From the NCBI GenBank assembly GCA_044868295.1, contig JBIOWF010000368.1, forward strand, positions 1 through 42,073: a DNA stretch of 42,073 nt, in the 5' to 3' direction. The DNA is from JBIOWF01 sp044868295. Lineage in GTDB: Bacteria; Actinomycetota; Actinomycetes; Streptosporangiales; Streptosporangiaceae. Every line of letters begins with the position of its first letter. The first letter of the stretch is position 1. Below the pieces are notes generated by a model. It had not been told where the DNA came from. It did no database searches and saw only the letters and a program-made list of their open reading frames with translations. Both the position numbers and the translations under genes were made by a program. Positions 24,770 to 32,966 of the stretch are shown in pieces.

Positions 24770-24868
24770 ACGATCTATTCCATTTCTTATCAGATGAGTA
24801 GGGATGTACTCATGCGCCCACGGAGCACATACCTCAGCATGGATATGCCCATATCAGTGGACATATCG
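24759..24868 (+). repeat. 110-bp repeated element, copy B
   Basis: Second copy of the element at 22630-22739, gap-free. The central inverted repeat ATGAGTA/TACTCAT (24794-24813) is fully kept although its 6-base centre differs. The right-hand repeat (24842-24867) has one mismatch and the left one has one mismatch. The stop of the GTPase partner gene lies inside it, and a good ribosome-binding site and ATG follow 21 bp after it. Confidence 0.9.
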
Positions 24869-24888
24869 ATCAGAGCAAGGGGGCCGTC

Positions 24889-25473
24889 ATGGGGACGATC
24901 CGGGTCGCGGTGGCGGAGAACATCGCCTTCATCGTCCGCGACCATGTGCGCTTCGATGCCGAGACCTATATCGGCCTGCGCAAAAAGGGCGATCTCGCCG
25001 CCGTGCGCGAACGCTGGGAGACGCCCGTGCTGATCATGGGCGACTTCAACGACGAGCCCTTCGACCGGAGCGTGGTGGACTACCTCCAGGCGTCCAGCGA
25101 GCGGGACCGGGTGGCCGGGCCGACCAACGACATCGACGGATTCAAGGCCGAGGCGGCCGACTACCGGGGCGGGGACACGTTCCTCTACAACGCCTCGTGG
25201 AAGTTCCTCGAACCGGAGGACTCCGGGACCTTCTACCTCGCCAGCACCGGCAACGGCGAGACCTTCCCCAACCGCTACCAGGTGCTGGACCAGTTCGTCG
25301 CCTCCCGCGGCCTGCTCTCCGCTCCGGGCGTACGGCTCGACCCGGCCAGCGTGAAGATCGTCGATGACAGGCGGGTGGCCACCAACCCCGCCAAACGGCC
25401 GCGCGGATTCGACCGGCAGACGAAGAAGGGCACCTCGGACCACCTGCCGATCACGGCACTGCTCACCTACTGA
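24889..25473 (+). pseudogene. Endonuclease/exonuclease/phosphatase family protein, 5'-truncated
   Basis: 194 residues. The C-terminal half of the EEP fold is clear: TPVLIMGDFNDEPFDRSVV with the GDFN motif, LVDQFVASRG-like strand, and GTSDHLPITALL with the catalytic SDH. The N-terminal half with the catalytic Asn (WN.) and Glu (QE) is missing, so hydrolysis is not expected. The frame begins with ATG 24889 after AAGGGGG, only 21 bp past repeat element B, so a shortened protein could still be made. The first about 35 residues do not look like a normal EEP N-terminus. The truncation point beside the element suggests that arrival of the element or the cassette removed the 5' half. Confidence 0.72.
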
Positions 25474-25565
25474 TCCGCATGGCGGTTTCGTCATTCGAAT
25501 GGCATTCCGCACGGCGCGGATGCCGTACAGCGCCAAGGCGGCCGGCGGAGCACATCTCCCCCGGT

Positions 25566-26664
25566 GTGACACTGCTCGTCACGATCTTCGATCGCACGGT
25601 CGCCGACCAGGTGGTCAAGGCCGTGCCCAACTGCACGGTGATCGCGATGGCCGACGCGATGGTTCCGGCGTTGGCCGGACCGTGCGTGGCCGAGAACTTC
25701 GTGGCTCTCCACCGTTCCGGCCGCACTTACGGGGCGGTCACCGGCGGCCGGGAGACACTCGGGGTGGTGGCGTTCCCTCCCCCGTCCGCCATGGCCCGCC
25801 GTGCCGTACTCGGCAAGATTCTGGGCCAGTTACGCCCGCCGGACCGAAGCTCTCGAGCGATGCTGTCCGGTCTCATCGGCCTCGCGCTGGTCCTTGTCAT
25901 CGATGTCGTCCTGTCCGTCCACGTCCTGCACGAGGAGCTCGCCGACGCCGTGCTCGACGCCGCCAGAACGCTGGCCGCGGTCACCGGTTCCCCCGCTGTC
26001 GCGCACGCCCCTACCTGGTACAAGCTGTACTCGGCGGCTTCGGTCCTGGCCACGCTGGCGTTGGCGGCGGTCTTCACGGCGGGCCTGGTGAACAGGATCA
26101 TGTCCCGGCGTCTCACCGGGATCGTCGGCTCCCGTGCCGTCCCCCGGCGCGGCCATGTCGTGGTCGTAGGGCTCGGCCAGGTCGGTCTACGGCTGTGCAT
26201 CGAACTGGCCGAGCTCGGCATCGGGGTCGTCGCCGTCGAGCGAGACGGCCAGGCACGGAACATCCCCCTGGCCAGGGCCCTCGGCATCCCGGTCGTCGTC
26301 GGCCAGGGTGGAGACCGGTTCCTGCTCCAGCGTCTGTCGCTGAAGCGGGCGCGCGCCCTCGCCGCGGTCTCGGCTGACGGGCTGGAGAACATCGCCGTGG
26401 CGGTGGCGGCCCTCGCGGTCGCCCCGGATCTGCGAATCGTCCTGCGTGCCGGGGATGACGACGCGCCGCGGAGTCCAGGTCCCTGTTCAAGATCGGCTTT
26501 GTCTGTGACGTCAACCGCCTCGCCGGCCATACCTCGCGGCGGCGGCCCTCGGCCTGCGGCCGATCGCGACGTTCCCCGTCGACTCGAGTGTGTACGCGCT
26601 GCTCGGCGACGGAACGATTCTCGATGTGGAGGAGCTCGGGCGAACGCCGGACCCGATCCCCTAA
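25566..26664 (+). pseudogene. TrkA/RCK-type NAD-binding membrane protein, frameshifted
   Basis: From GTG 25566: a partial RCK-like segment (LLVTIFDRTVADQVVKAVP), two membrane stretches (LIGLALVLVIDVVLSVHVL, LATLALAAVFTAGLV) and a Rossmann domain HVVVVGLGQVGLRLCIELAE. The frame is then lost twice. Near 26470 it moves to a frame reading AESRSLFKIGFVCDVNRLAG, and near 26535 to one reading LAAAALGLRPIATFPVD and VYALLGDGTILDVEELG before TAA 26662. These three pieces join into a normal RCK C-terminal domain, so two indels explain it. The N-terminus also appears short for the family. These proteins normally gate or regulate potassium movement. The remnant follows the truncated nuclease by 90 bp. Confidence 0.78.
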
Positions 26665-26715
26665 ACACCCGCCGCACCGGGGCAGCCATAGGCGCGCCCC
26701 GGCGGACGTCGGAAG

Positions 26716-27171
26716 TCAGGCGTAGAAGCGGTACACGGCCTGGGCGACGCAGGCGGGCTTGCCGTTCCCGTCGATCTCAACCGTGAAGTCGACCGACAGC
26801 TGGACCCCGCCCGGAACGTCCTCCACCTCGGCGACCTTGCCCGCGAGGCGGATCTTCGCGCCGACCGGCACCGGGGAGGGGAAGCGGACCTTGTTGAGGC
26901 CGTAGTTGATGGCCATGCCGATGCCGCGCGGCTCCAGCAGTTCGTTGAACAGCGGGATCAGCAGCGACAGCGTCAGGTAGCCGTGGGCGATGGTGCCCTT
27001 GAAGGGGCCGCTCCTGGCCTTCTCCTCGTCGACGTGGATCCACTGGTGGTCGTCGGTCGCGTCGGCGAAGGTGTTCACCCGTGCCTGGTCGATCTCCAGC
27101 CATCCCGTCGTGCCGAGGTCCGTGCCGGCAAGGGCCTTGATCTCGTCGATTCCGTTGGCGATGAGGGGCAT
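26716..27171 (-). CDS. MaoC-like (R)-enoyl-CoA hydratase
   Basis: 151 residues from ATG 27171, with AAGGAG ten bases upstream. The hotdog-fold hydratase signature is clear: FADATDDHQWIHVDEEKA with catalytic Asp and His, followed by GTIAHGYLTLSL and YGLNKVRFPSPVPVGAKIRL. Known members hydrate trans-2-enoyl-CoA to (R)-3-hydroxyacyl-CoA. It is the last gene of the minus-strand acyl-CoA cluster; the SDR of the same cluster could oxidise its product. A tandem-repeat spacer separates it from the amidohydrolase gene. Confidence 0.92.
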   Translation of the reverse strand: MPLIANGIDEIKALAGTDLGTTGWLEIDQARVNTFADATDDHQWIHVDEEKARSGPFKGTIAHGYLTLSLLIPLFNELLEPRGIGMAINYGLNKVRFPSPVPVGAKIRLAGKVAEVEDVPGGVQLSVDFTVEIDGNGKPACVAQAVYRFYA

Positions 27172-27264
27172 CGTGGGGGTTCTCCTTAGTCATGCGCGGC
27201 TTAGTCATGCGCGGCCCGAGCCGGCCCATGCGCGGCCGGGGTCACCGCGCGCCAATTGGTCCCT

Positions 27265-27344
27265 GCGCGCTTCGGTCCTTGCGCGAGCCAGTTCTCGCGC
27301 GAGCCAGTTCTCGCGCGAGTCGGTCTTCGCGCGAATCAGTCCTT
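27265..27344. repeat. Five tandem 16-bp units covering the end of the amidohydrolase gene
   Basis: Units at 27265, 27281, 27297, 27313 and 27329 follow the pattern GCGCGAGCCAGTTCTC; the second and third are identical. The unit at 27329 contains the amidohydrolase stop codon, so the array looks like repeated copying of the 3' end of that gene into the spacer. A separate 15-bp duplication (AGTCATGCGCGGCTT/CCC) occurs nearby at about 27190-27220. Confidence 0.85.
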
Positions 27345-28232
27345 GCGCAGCCCGAGCAGGCGGGCCGCGTTCTCCTTGAGGATCTTCGGCCTGACCTCGT
27401 CCTTGATCGGCAGTTTCTGGAAGTCGGCCAGCCACCGGTCCGGCGAGATCATGGGGTAGTCGGAGCCGAAGAGCACCTTGTCCTTCAGCAGCGAGTTGGC
27501 GTACTGCACGAGCTGCGGCGGGAAATACTTGGGCGACCAGCCGGACAGGTCGATGTGGACCAGCGGCTTGTGTGTCGCCACCGAGAGCGCCTCGTCCTGC
27601 CAGGGGAAGGACGGGTGCGCCAGGATGATCGGCAGGCCCGGGAAGTCGACGGCGACGTCGTCCACGTGCATGGGGTTGGAGTACTTCAACCGGATCCCTC
27701 CCCCGCCGCGCACGCCGGCGCCGATGCCGGTCTGCCCGGTGTGGAACAGCGCCACCACCCCGGCCTCCTCCAGCACCTCGTACAGCCCGTACGCCATGCG
27801 GTCGTTGGGGAAGAACGCCTGGACGCTGGGGTGGAACTTGAAGCCGCGCACGCCGTACTCCTCGATCAGGCGGCGGGCCCGCACGACGGCGGCCTTGCCC
27901 TTCCAGGGGTCGACGCTGGCGAAGGGGATGAGGACGTCGGCGTTGTCCGCGCACGCCTGCGCCACTTCCTCGTTGGGCACCGGCGGGTGCCCCTGGGCGG
28001 TCTCGGCGTCGACCGTGAACACCACGGCGGCCATGTTGCGCTCGCGGTAGAAGGCGGCCATCTCCGGAACGGTCGGCCGTGGGTGGTCGTCGAGCTTGAA
28101 GTAGTCGCCCGCGCCGCCCTTCAGCCCGTCGGCCAGTGAATCGTGGCCGCTCGCCGAGACCTCGGCGTGCGTGTGCACGTCGATGGCCACGATGCCGTCG
28201 ACGTCGATCCGGCTCCTGTACGGCTCGCTCAT
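27336..28232 (-). CDS. Metal-dependent amidohydrolase / decarboxylase (amidohydrolase_2)
   Basis: 298 residues from ATG 28232. The metal ligands of the TIM-barrel amidohydrolase_2 family appear in order: DVHTH (about 19-23), FHPS, ALFHTGQTG, ILAHPSFPW and FGSDYPM. This subfamily (ACMSD, gamma-resorcylate decarboxylase and related hydrolases) acts on aromatic acids and ring-cleavage products. The neighbours are an SDR, an acyl-CoA synthetase and a MaoC hydratase on the same strand, so a role in degrading an aromatic acid or its CoA ester is likely; the reaction itself is open. The extreme 3' end is part of a 16-bp tandem array. Confidence 0.9.
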   Translation of the reverse strand: MSEPYRSRIDVDGIVAIDVHTHAEVSASGHDSLADGLKGGAGDYFKLDDHPRPTVPEMAAFYRERNMAAVVFTVDAETAQGHPPVPNEEVAQACADNADVLIPFASVDPWKGKAAVVRARRLIEEYGVRGFKFHPSVQAFFPNDRMAYGLYEVLEEAGVVALFHTGQTGIGAGVRGGGGIRLKYSNPMHVDDVAVDFPGLPIILAHPSFPWQDEALSVATHKPLVHIDLSGWSPKYFPPQLVQYANSLLKDKVLFGSDYPMISPDRWLADFQKLPIKDEVRPKILKENAARLLGLRKD

Positions 28233-28244
28233 GACCTCTCCTCG

Positions 28245-28307
28245 CTTTGCTCGGCCACGACTGGACTTTGCTCGGTCACGACTGGACTTTGCTCGGTCAC
28301 GACTGGG
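28245..28307. repeat. Three tandem 21-bp units covering the end of the SDR gene
   Basis: Units 28245-28265, 28266-28286 and 28287-28307 share CTTTGCTCGGTCACGACTGG with one or two changes. The third carries the SDR stop codon (TCA on the plus strand at 28297-28299). The pattern parallels the 16-bp array at the end of the next gene. Confidence 0.88.
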
Positions 28308-29208
28308 GAGCCACCGGCGCGGGGATGCCGTACGTCTCAGGCGTGCTGCCGACGGAGCTCGCCCACGCCGCCTCGATCGCGTCGGCGCTCCACCCGCCCT
28401 CGTTGTAGGCCACGCTGACCTCCTGCGGATGCGACCAGAGCGACAGCTTGTCTCCGCCGATGCCGATGCACTGCCCGGTCACCGCGGCGGACGCGTCCGA
28501 CGCGAGGAACACGACCAGACCGGCGACATCCTGCGCCGTGCCGAAGCCCACGGCCTTGCGCATCCAGCCGGGCAGCGGCGTTCCGTCCGTCTCCAGCGCC
28601 TCGATGTAGGGGGCGAAGACGGGGATCGTCTTGGTCATCGCGGTGGCCGCGTTGGGCACGACGGCGTTGACGGCGATGTTCGCCTTGGCCAGCTCCATCG
28701 CCCAGGTCCGGACCATCGCGGCGATCCCGGCCTTGGCCGCCGCGTAGTTGGTCTGCCCGAAGTTGCCACGCTGCCCGGCGGGCGACCCGGCCACGATGAT
28801 CCGCCCGCCCTCGCCCTGTTCACGCATGCGCAGCACGGCGGCGCGGACGCAGGTGAAGGTGCCACGCAGGTGAACCCGGGTGACGGCGTCGAAGTCGTCG
28901 TCGGACATCTTCCACAGCACGCGGTCGCGCAAGATGCCGGCGTTGGTGCACATGACGTCGAGCCGGCCGAACTCGCCGACCGCGCGGGCCACCAGCGCCT
29001 CGGCCGCCTCGGTGTCCCCGACCGGGACCACCTCGGCGACGGCCCGGCCACCGGCCGCGTTGATCTCCTTGACGGCGCTCTCGGCCGCCTCGGCGTTGAC
29101 GTCGTTGACCACGACCGCCGCGCCCGCCGCCGCCAGCGCCTTGGCGTAGGCGAGGCCGAGGCCCTGCCCGCTGCCGGTGACGACGGCGACCTTTCCGTCC
29201 AGGTTCAT
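28297..29208 (-). CDS. Short-chain dehydrogenase/reductase, 3-hydroxyacyl type
   Basis: 303 residues from ATG 29208, preceded by GAGAGGGA. The Rossmann entry VVTGSGQGLGLAYAKAL (TGxxxGxG), CTNAGI, catalytic Ser region AGSPAGQRG and the YAAAK pair identify a classical SDR. The C-terminus is about 50 residues longer than a typical 250-residue member, resembling the SDR part of bifunctional peroxisomal-type enzymes. In this cluster it probably oxidises a 3-hydroxyacyl-CoA or an aromatic side-chain alcohol. An inverted repeat lies just upstream. Confidence 0.92.
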   Translation of the reverse strand: MNLDGKVAVVTGSGQGLGLAYAKALAAAGAAVVVNDVNAEAAESAVKEINAAGGRAVAEVVPVGDTEAAEALVARAVGEFGRLDVMCTNAGILRDRVLWKMSDDDFDAVTRVHLRGTFTCVRAAVLRMREQGEGGRIIVAGSPAGQRGNFGQTNYAAAKAGIAAMVRTWAMELAKANIAVNAVVPNAATAMTKTIPVFAPYIEALETDGTPLPGWMRKAVGFGTAQDVAGLVVFLASDASAAVTGQCIGIGGDKLSLWSHPQEVSVAYNEGGWSADAIEAAWASSVGSTPETYGIPAPVAPQS

Positions 29209-29232
29209 GCCAGTCCCTCTCTGTCCGTTAAA

Positions 29233-29276
29233 AAGTAGGCCACTTATGCATCTGCAGTCAATATAGTGCCCTACTT
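29233..29276. promoter_or_regulatory. Long inverted repeat upstream of the SDR gene
   Basis: AAGTAGGCCACT (29233-29244) and AGTGCCCTACTT (29265-29276) are inverted copies with one mismatch. The right arm overlaps the stop codon of the acyl-CoA synthetase gene. A minus-strand TTGACT lies between the arms, followed after 18 bases by TACTTT inside the left arm, so a bound repressor would cover an SDR promoter. Which regulator binds is not known. Confidence 0.45.
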
Positions 29277-30773
29277 ATCGACCGCAGCCCTCAGCCGGGC
29301 CTTGAGCACCTTGCCGGAGGCGTTGCGCGGCAGGACGTCGACGAACTCGACACTCTTGGGGATCTTGTATCGGGCCAGGCGTCCGTCGAGGTAGGCGAGC
29401 AGGTCGGCGGCGTCGGCCGAGACGCCCTGGCGCAGGACGACCAGCGCCCTGCCGACCTCGCCCCACTTGTCGTCGGGGACCCCGATGACGGCGCACTCGG
29501 CCACGGCCGGATGGCCGTAGAGGACACTCTCGATCTCCGCCGGGTAGATGTTCTCCCCGCCCGAGATGATCATGTCTTTGACCCGGTCGACGATGCGGAC
29601 GTAGCCCTCCTCGTCCGGCACGGCGACGTCCCCGGAGTGGAACCAGCCGTCCGGCGAGAGCGCCCTCGCCGTCTCGTCCGGCCGGCCCCAGTAGCCCATC
29701 ATCACGTTCGGCCCGTGCACCTGCACCTCCCCCGGCTCGCCGGGGGCCGCGGTCCGGCCGTCCGGCGTGACGACGCGCACGTCGGTGAAGAAGGAGGGCA
29801 GCCCCGCCGTACCGGCCTTGCGCACCGAGTCGTGGGCGCCGAGGTACAGGGCCCCGGGCGAGGTCTCGGTCATGCCGTATCCCTGCAGGAACGCCAGCCC
29901 CCGCTCCTGGTAGAGCCGGATGAGCGGCTCGGGCACCGGGGAGCCGCCGCACTCCAGGATGCGCAGGCTCGACAGGTCGGCCCGCGCCCAGCCCGGCGCC
30001 TGCGCGAGGAAGTTGAACATGGCGGGCACGCCGAACATGAACGTGATCCGCTCCCGCTGGATCATCTCCAGCACGCGCTCGGGATCGAACGACGCCAGGA
30101 TGATCGCCCGGCCGCCCTTGAGCAGGGTGGGCAGCATGGTCTGCGCGAGCGCGGCGATGTGGAAGAGCGGCGCGCTGACCAGCGCCACCTCGTCGGCGGT
30201 CAGGTCGACGTCGATGATGTGGTTGAAGGTGTTCCACGTCAGGTTCGCGTGGCTGAGCATCGCGCCCTTGGGGTGCCCGGTCGTCCCGGATGTGTACATG
30301 ATCAGGCAGAGTTCGTCCAGCTCCACCGGCTCGTCGATCGGCTCGGGATCACCGTCGGCGATCAGCTCCTCGTAGTCGCCGCCGACGCCGATGAGCCGCG
30401 CGATCCCGGACAGGCCGCTCAGCCCGCCCGCCAGTTCGGCGTGCTCGGGGCCGAAGATCAGCACGCTCACGCCCGCGTCCCGGACGACGAACTCGATCTC
30501 CGGGCCGGCCAGCCGGGCGTTCAGCGGGACGTAGACCGCACCGAGGGCGCCCGCGGCGAACAGCGTCTCCACGGCCGACGGGTGGTTGAGGCCGAGGTAG
30601 GCGATCCGGTCGCCGCGCCGCACCCCGAGCGCGCGCAGCGCGTGCGCCAGCCGGTTCACCCGCTCGTGGAGCTGCGCGTACGTCCAGCTCCGCCCCTCAT
30701 GGGTCAGCGCGATCCGCGCCGGCGACATCCGCGCCCGTCTGGCGGGCCATGATCCCAGGCCTTGGTTCCGCAT
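29271..30773 (-). CDS. Acyl-CoA synthetase (AMP-forming)
   Basis: 500 residues from ATG 30773, with GGAAGGAG well placed; the frame reaches five codons further but without a better site. ANL-superfamily motifs: CLIMYTSGTTGHPKGAMLSH (P-loop), GYGMTETSPG, YWGRPDETARAL then GWFHSGDVAV, RIVDRVKDMIISGGENIYP and the catalytic Lys in NASGKVLK. These enzymes activate a carboxylic acid to its CoA thioester through an acyl-adenylate. It is the first gene of a minus-strand cluster (synthetase, SDR, amidohydrolase, MaoC), so it probably primes the substrate of that pathway. Confidence 0.94.
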   Translation of the reverse strand: MRNQGLGSWPARRARMSPARIALTHEGRSWTYAQLHERVNRLAHALRALGVRRGDRIAYLGLNHPSAVETLFAAGALGAVYVPLNARLAGPEIEFVVRDAGVSVLIFGPEHAELAGGLSGLSGIARLIGVGGDYEELIADGDPEPIDEPVELDELCLIMYTSGTTGHPKGAMLSHANLTWNTFNHIIDVDLTADEVALVSAPLFHIAALAQTMLPTLLKGGRAIILASFDPERVLEMIQRERITFMFGVPAMFNFLAQAPGWARADLSSLRILECGGSPVPEPLIRLYQERGLAFLQGYGMTETSPGALYLGAHDSVRKAGTAGLPSFFTDVRVVTPDGRTAAPGEPGEVQVHGPNVMMGYWGRPDETARALSPDGWFHSGDVAVPDEEGYVRIVDRVKDMIISGGENIYPAEIESVLYGHPAVAECAVIGVPDDKWGEVGRALVVLRQGVSADAADLLAYLDGRLARYKIPKSVEFVDVLPRNASGKVLKARLRAAVDK

Positions 30774-30799
30774 CGGCACTCCTTCCAACGGTCCGCGGC

Positions 30800-30832
30800 C
30801 CTAAATTTAGGCTATCTCTTGACTGCTGTCAC
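30800..30832 (-). promoter_or_regulatory. Promoter of the acyl-CoA cluster with palindromic operator
   Basis: Minus strand: GTGACA at 30827-30832, 17 bases, then TAAATT at 30804-30809, a good sigma-70-type pair 27 bp upstream of the synthetase start. The -10 lies in a perfect 12-bp palindrome CCTAAATTTAGG (30800-30811). A divergent PaaX-type regulator gene starts at 30968, so it is the likely ligand-sensing repressor at this site. Confidence 0.55.
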
Positions 30833-30967
30833 GATTGTGCACTGCTTTATTTCCGAGATTTCACCCGTGTACGGCATGCGAAAGTGAGGTAGTTACATGT
30901 ATGCGGACATGAGTCCGCCCAACGTATGCTGGAGTGCTCCATCGGTACGATCCCCGAGGGTGGTCCC

Positions 30968-31852
30968 ATGGCCGAACAGATCGGTGACCCGCAGTCCGAG
31001 TTCGACGCCGCCCGCCGCCCGCAGACGCTGATGCTCAGCTTTCTCGGCATCCACGTCCGCGGCCGAGCCGTCGCCATCTACTCCGGCGGCCTCATCGACG
31101 TTCTCGGCAGGGTCGGCGTCTCCGAGGAGGCCGTTCGATCAACCCTAACCCGGATGAGCCAGCGCGGTCTCCTCCAGCGGCACCGGGTCGGCCGGCGCAC
31201 CTACTTCGGGCTCACCCCGCGATCCGCCGCCGTCCTGGAGGAGGGCCACTACCGCGTCTGGCTCACGAGCCCGGTCAACCGGGAGTGGGACGGCCACTGG
31301 ACCGTGGTCGGCTTCTCACTTCCCGAGTCGTGGCGCAGCCGGCGGCACGACCTGCGCAGCCGTCTGCTGTGGGCCGGGTTCGGCCCCTTGCAGAACGGAA
31401 TGTGGATCGCGCCCTCGATCGTCGACGTGCCCAGCCTCCTGGGTGATCTCGGGCTCGACGAGCACCTCAACGTGCTCACGGCGCGGGCGGCCAAGCCGAC
31501 CGAGGCCGACCAGCTGATGCGCTCGGCCTTCGACGTCGACTCCATCGCCGCCCGCTACCGCGCCTTCCTGTCGCGCTGGGACCGCCGCCGCCCCCTGCGC
31601 GACCTTCCCGACGACCTCGCCAGGGAGCTGCTGCTCAACTCCGACTGGCTCCAGCTCATCCGGCAGGATCCACGGCTGCCCACGGAGCTGCTCCCCGCCG
31701 ACTGGCCGGCCGTACAGGCCGAGGAGGTCTTCCACGACCTGGCCGGCGCCTTCCGTGAGTCGGCGGCGGGGCTCGCGGCCGAGCTGGAGTCCATCGAGAC
31801 CGACCCGGTGGTCCCCTCGATCACGGACCCCGCCGAGCCGGTCGAGCCGTAA
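30968..31852 (+). CDS. PaaX family transcriptional regulator
   Basis: 294 residues from ATG 30968 with GAGGGTGG upstream; the frame can start 14 codons earlier but lacks a better site. An N-terminal winged helix (RPQTLMLSFLGIHVRG, VGVSEEAVRSTLTRMSQRGLL) is followed by the PaaX middle domain (YFGLTPRSAAVLEEG, VVGFSLPESWRSRRHDLRSRL, GFGPLQNGMWIAPS) and C-terminal helices (LRDLPDDLARELLLNSDWLQL). The family is known from phenylacetyl-CoA-responsive repression of aromatic acid degradation. It is divergent from the acyl-CoA synthetase cluster and probably senses an acyl-CoA of that pathway. Confidence 0.94.
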   Translation: MAEQIGDPQSEFDAARRPQTLMLSFLGIHVRGRAVAIYSGGLIDVLGRVGVSEEAVRSTLTRMSQRGLLQRHRVGRRTYFGLTPRSAAVLEEGHYRVWLTSPVNREWDGHWTVVGFSLPESWRSRRHDLRSRLLWAGFGPLQNGMWIAPSIVDVPSLLGDLGLDEHLNVLTARAAKPTEADQLMRSAFDVDSIAARYRAFLSRWDRRRPLRDLPDDLARELLLNSDWLQLIRQDPRLPTELLPADWPAVQAEEVFHDLAGAFRESAAGLAAELESIETDPVVPSITDPAEPVEP

Positions 31853-31863
31853 CCGGGCGGCTC

Positions 31864-32781
31864 TCAGGCGACGCAGTGGAGCGGGCGGCCGCCGTTGTAG
31901 GCGATGGCGTCCGTGAAAGCCCGGATGAGATCGACCCCGCCGCCCCCGTCGAGATCGACGTAGGCCCGGTGGAGGTTGAGCACGATGCGCTCGGGGTCGA
32001 GCAGGTCCGCGAACTCGCCCAGATCGAGCTCCCTGGCGACCTCCAGCGGCGCCATCCCGGCCGCCCTGCCCTCCTCGGCCGCACGCAGCACGAAAAGGTA
32101 GTAGCGCTCGTGCAGGTCGAGGATCTCGGGGCCGGTGGGCCGCCCGTGGCCGGGCACGAGCGTGGTCGCGCCGAAGCCGCGCAGGAACTTCAGCGCCTGC
32201 AGGGATCCGGTCACCGAGCCCTGCAGCAGCATCGGCGTGCCACCGTTGAACGCGAGGTCCCCGGTGAACAGCACGCCGCGCTCGGGCAGCCAGCACACCA
32301 CGTCTCCCTCGGTGTGCGCGGCGACGCCGGCGTGCGCCAACTCGACCCGAAGATCGCCGGCGTGGAGGGTCAGCCGGTCCTCGAACGTGACCGACGGCAG
32401 CCGCGCCGGGACATCGCCCCAGTCCGGCATCGGCGACCAGATGGGCACCGCGTCCTGCCGCACCCGGTCGCCCGCCATCGCCTCCCGGCAGCGCTCGTGC
32501 CCGACGACGACCGCGTCGAACACGCCGTTGCCGTAGGTGTGATCACCATGGTGATGGGTGTTCACCAGGCGGCTGACCGGGAGCGGGGTGATGCCGTCGA
32601 TGGCGGAGCGGAACCTGCGGGCCCGCTTCTCGGTGGCGCAGGAGTCGATGACGAGGACATCCTGCGACCCCACCACGAATCCCGCGGTGTTCACCCACCA
32701 GCTTCCGTCGTGCTGGACATAGGCGAAGACGCCGTCGGCCACCTCCACGACCTGGACATCGCCAGGTGCCCCCGCGCTCAT
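31864..32781 (-). CDS. Metallo-beta-lactamase fold hydrolase
   Basis: 305 residues from ATG 32781, with GGGGGTGG upstream; an upstream GTG at 32802 is also possible. The MBL zinc motif NTHHHGDHTYGNG, the later HTEGDVV and FTGDLAFNGG with its bridging Asp, and VPGHGRPTG are in the normal order. Subfamily members include SoxH-like and quinoprotein-relay MBL proteins and thioesterase-like hydrolases; the substrate is not determined. It converges on the PaaX gene with only 11 bp between stops and may still belong to the same catabolic unit. Confidence 0.88.
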   Translation of the reverse strand: MSAGAPGDVQVVEVADGVFAYVQHDGSWWVNTAGFVVGSQDVLVIDSCATEKRARRFRSAIDGITPLPVSRLVNTHHHGDHTYGNGVFDAVVVGHERCREAMAGDRVRQDAVPIWSPMPDWGDVPARLPSVTFEDRLTLHAGDLRVELAHAGVAAHTEGDVVCWLPERGVLFTGDLAFNGGTPMLLQGSVTGSLQALKFLRGFGATTLVPGHGRPTGPEILDLHERYYLFVLRAAEEGRAAGMAPLEVARELDLGEFADLLDPERIVLNLHRAYVDLDGGGGVDLIRAFTDAIAYNGGRPLHCVA

Positions 32782-32966
32782 CGGCGCCACCCCCGGGAAC
32801 ACGCCGGTGTGGTCCCTGCCCGCCGTCCCGTGCCAGTGCCCGCACGCATCGCTTCAGCCCCTCTCAACGGTTCCGCGCCAATGCTCGCACGCATCCGACT
32901 CCGCGGTGTCATGCGCGGGACCTTGACCCTGTCACCCCGGGGCGGCTTGGCGACGCGCCTCGCGCG

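Noticed and set aside
27265..27344. The 16-bp tandem units as a CRISPR or iteron array
   Set aside because: The units are directly adjacent with no spacers and derive from the end of the amidohydrolase gene.
29511..30752. 413-codon plus-strand frame opposite the acyl-CoA synthetase gene
   Set aside because: Antisense shadow of a gene with all ANL motifs; long stop-free antisense frames are expected at this GC content.
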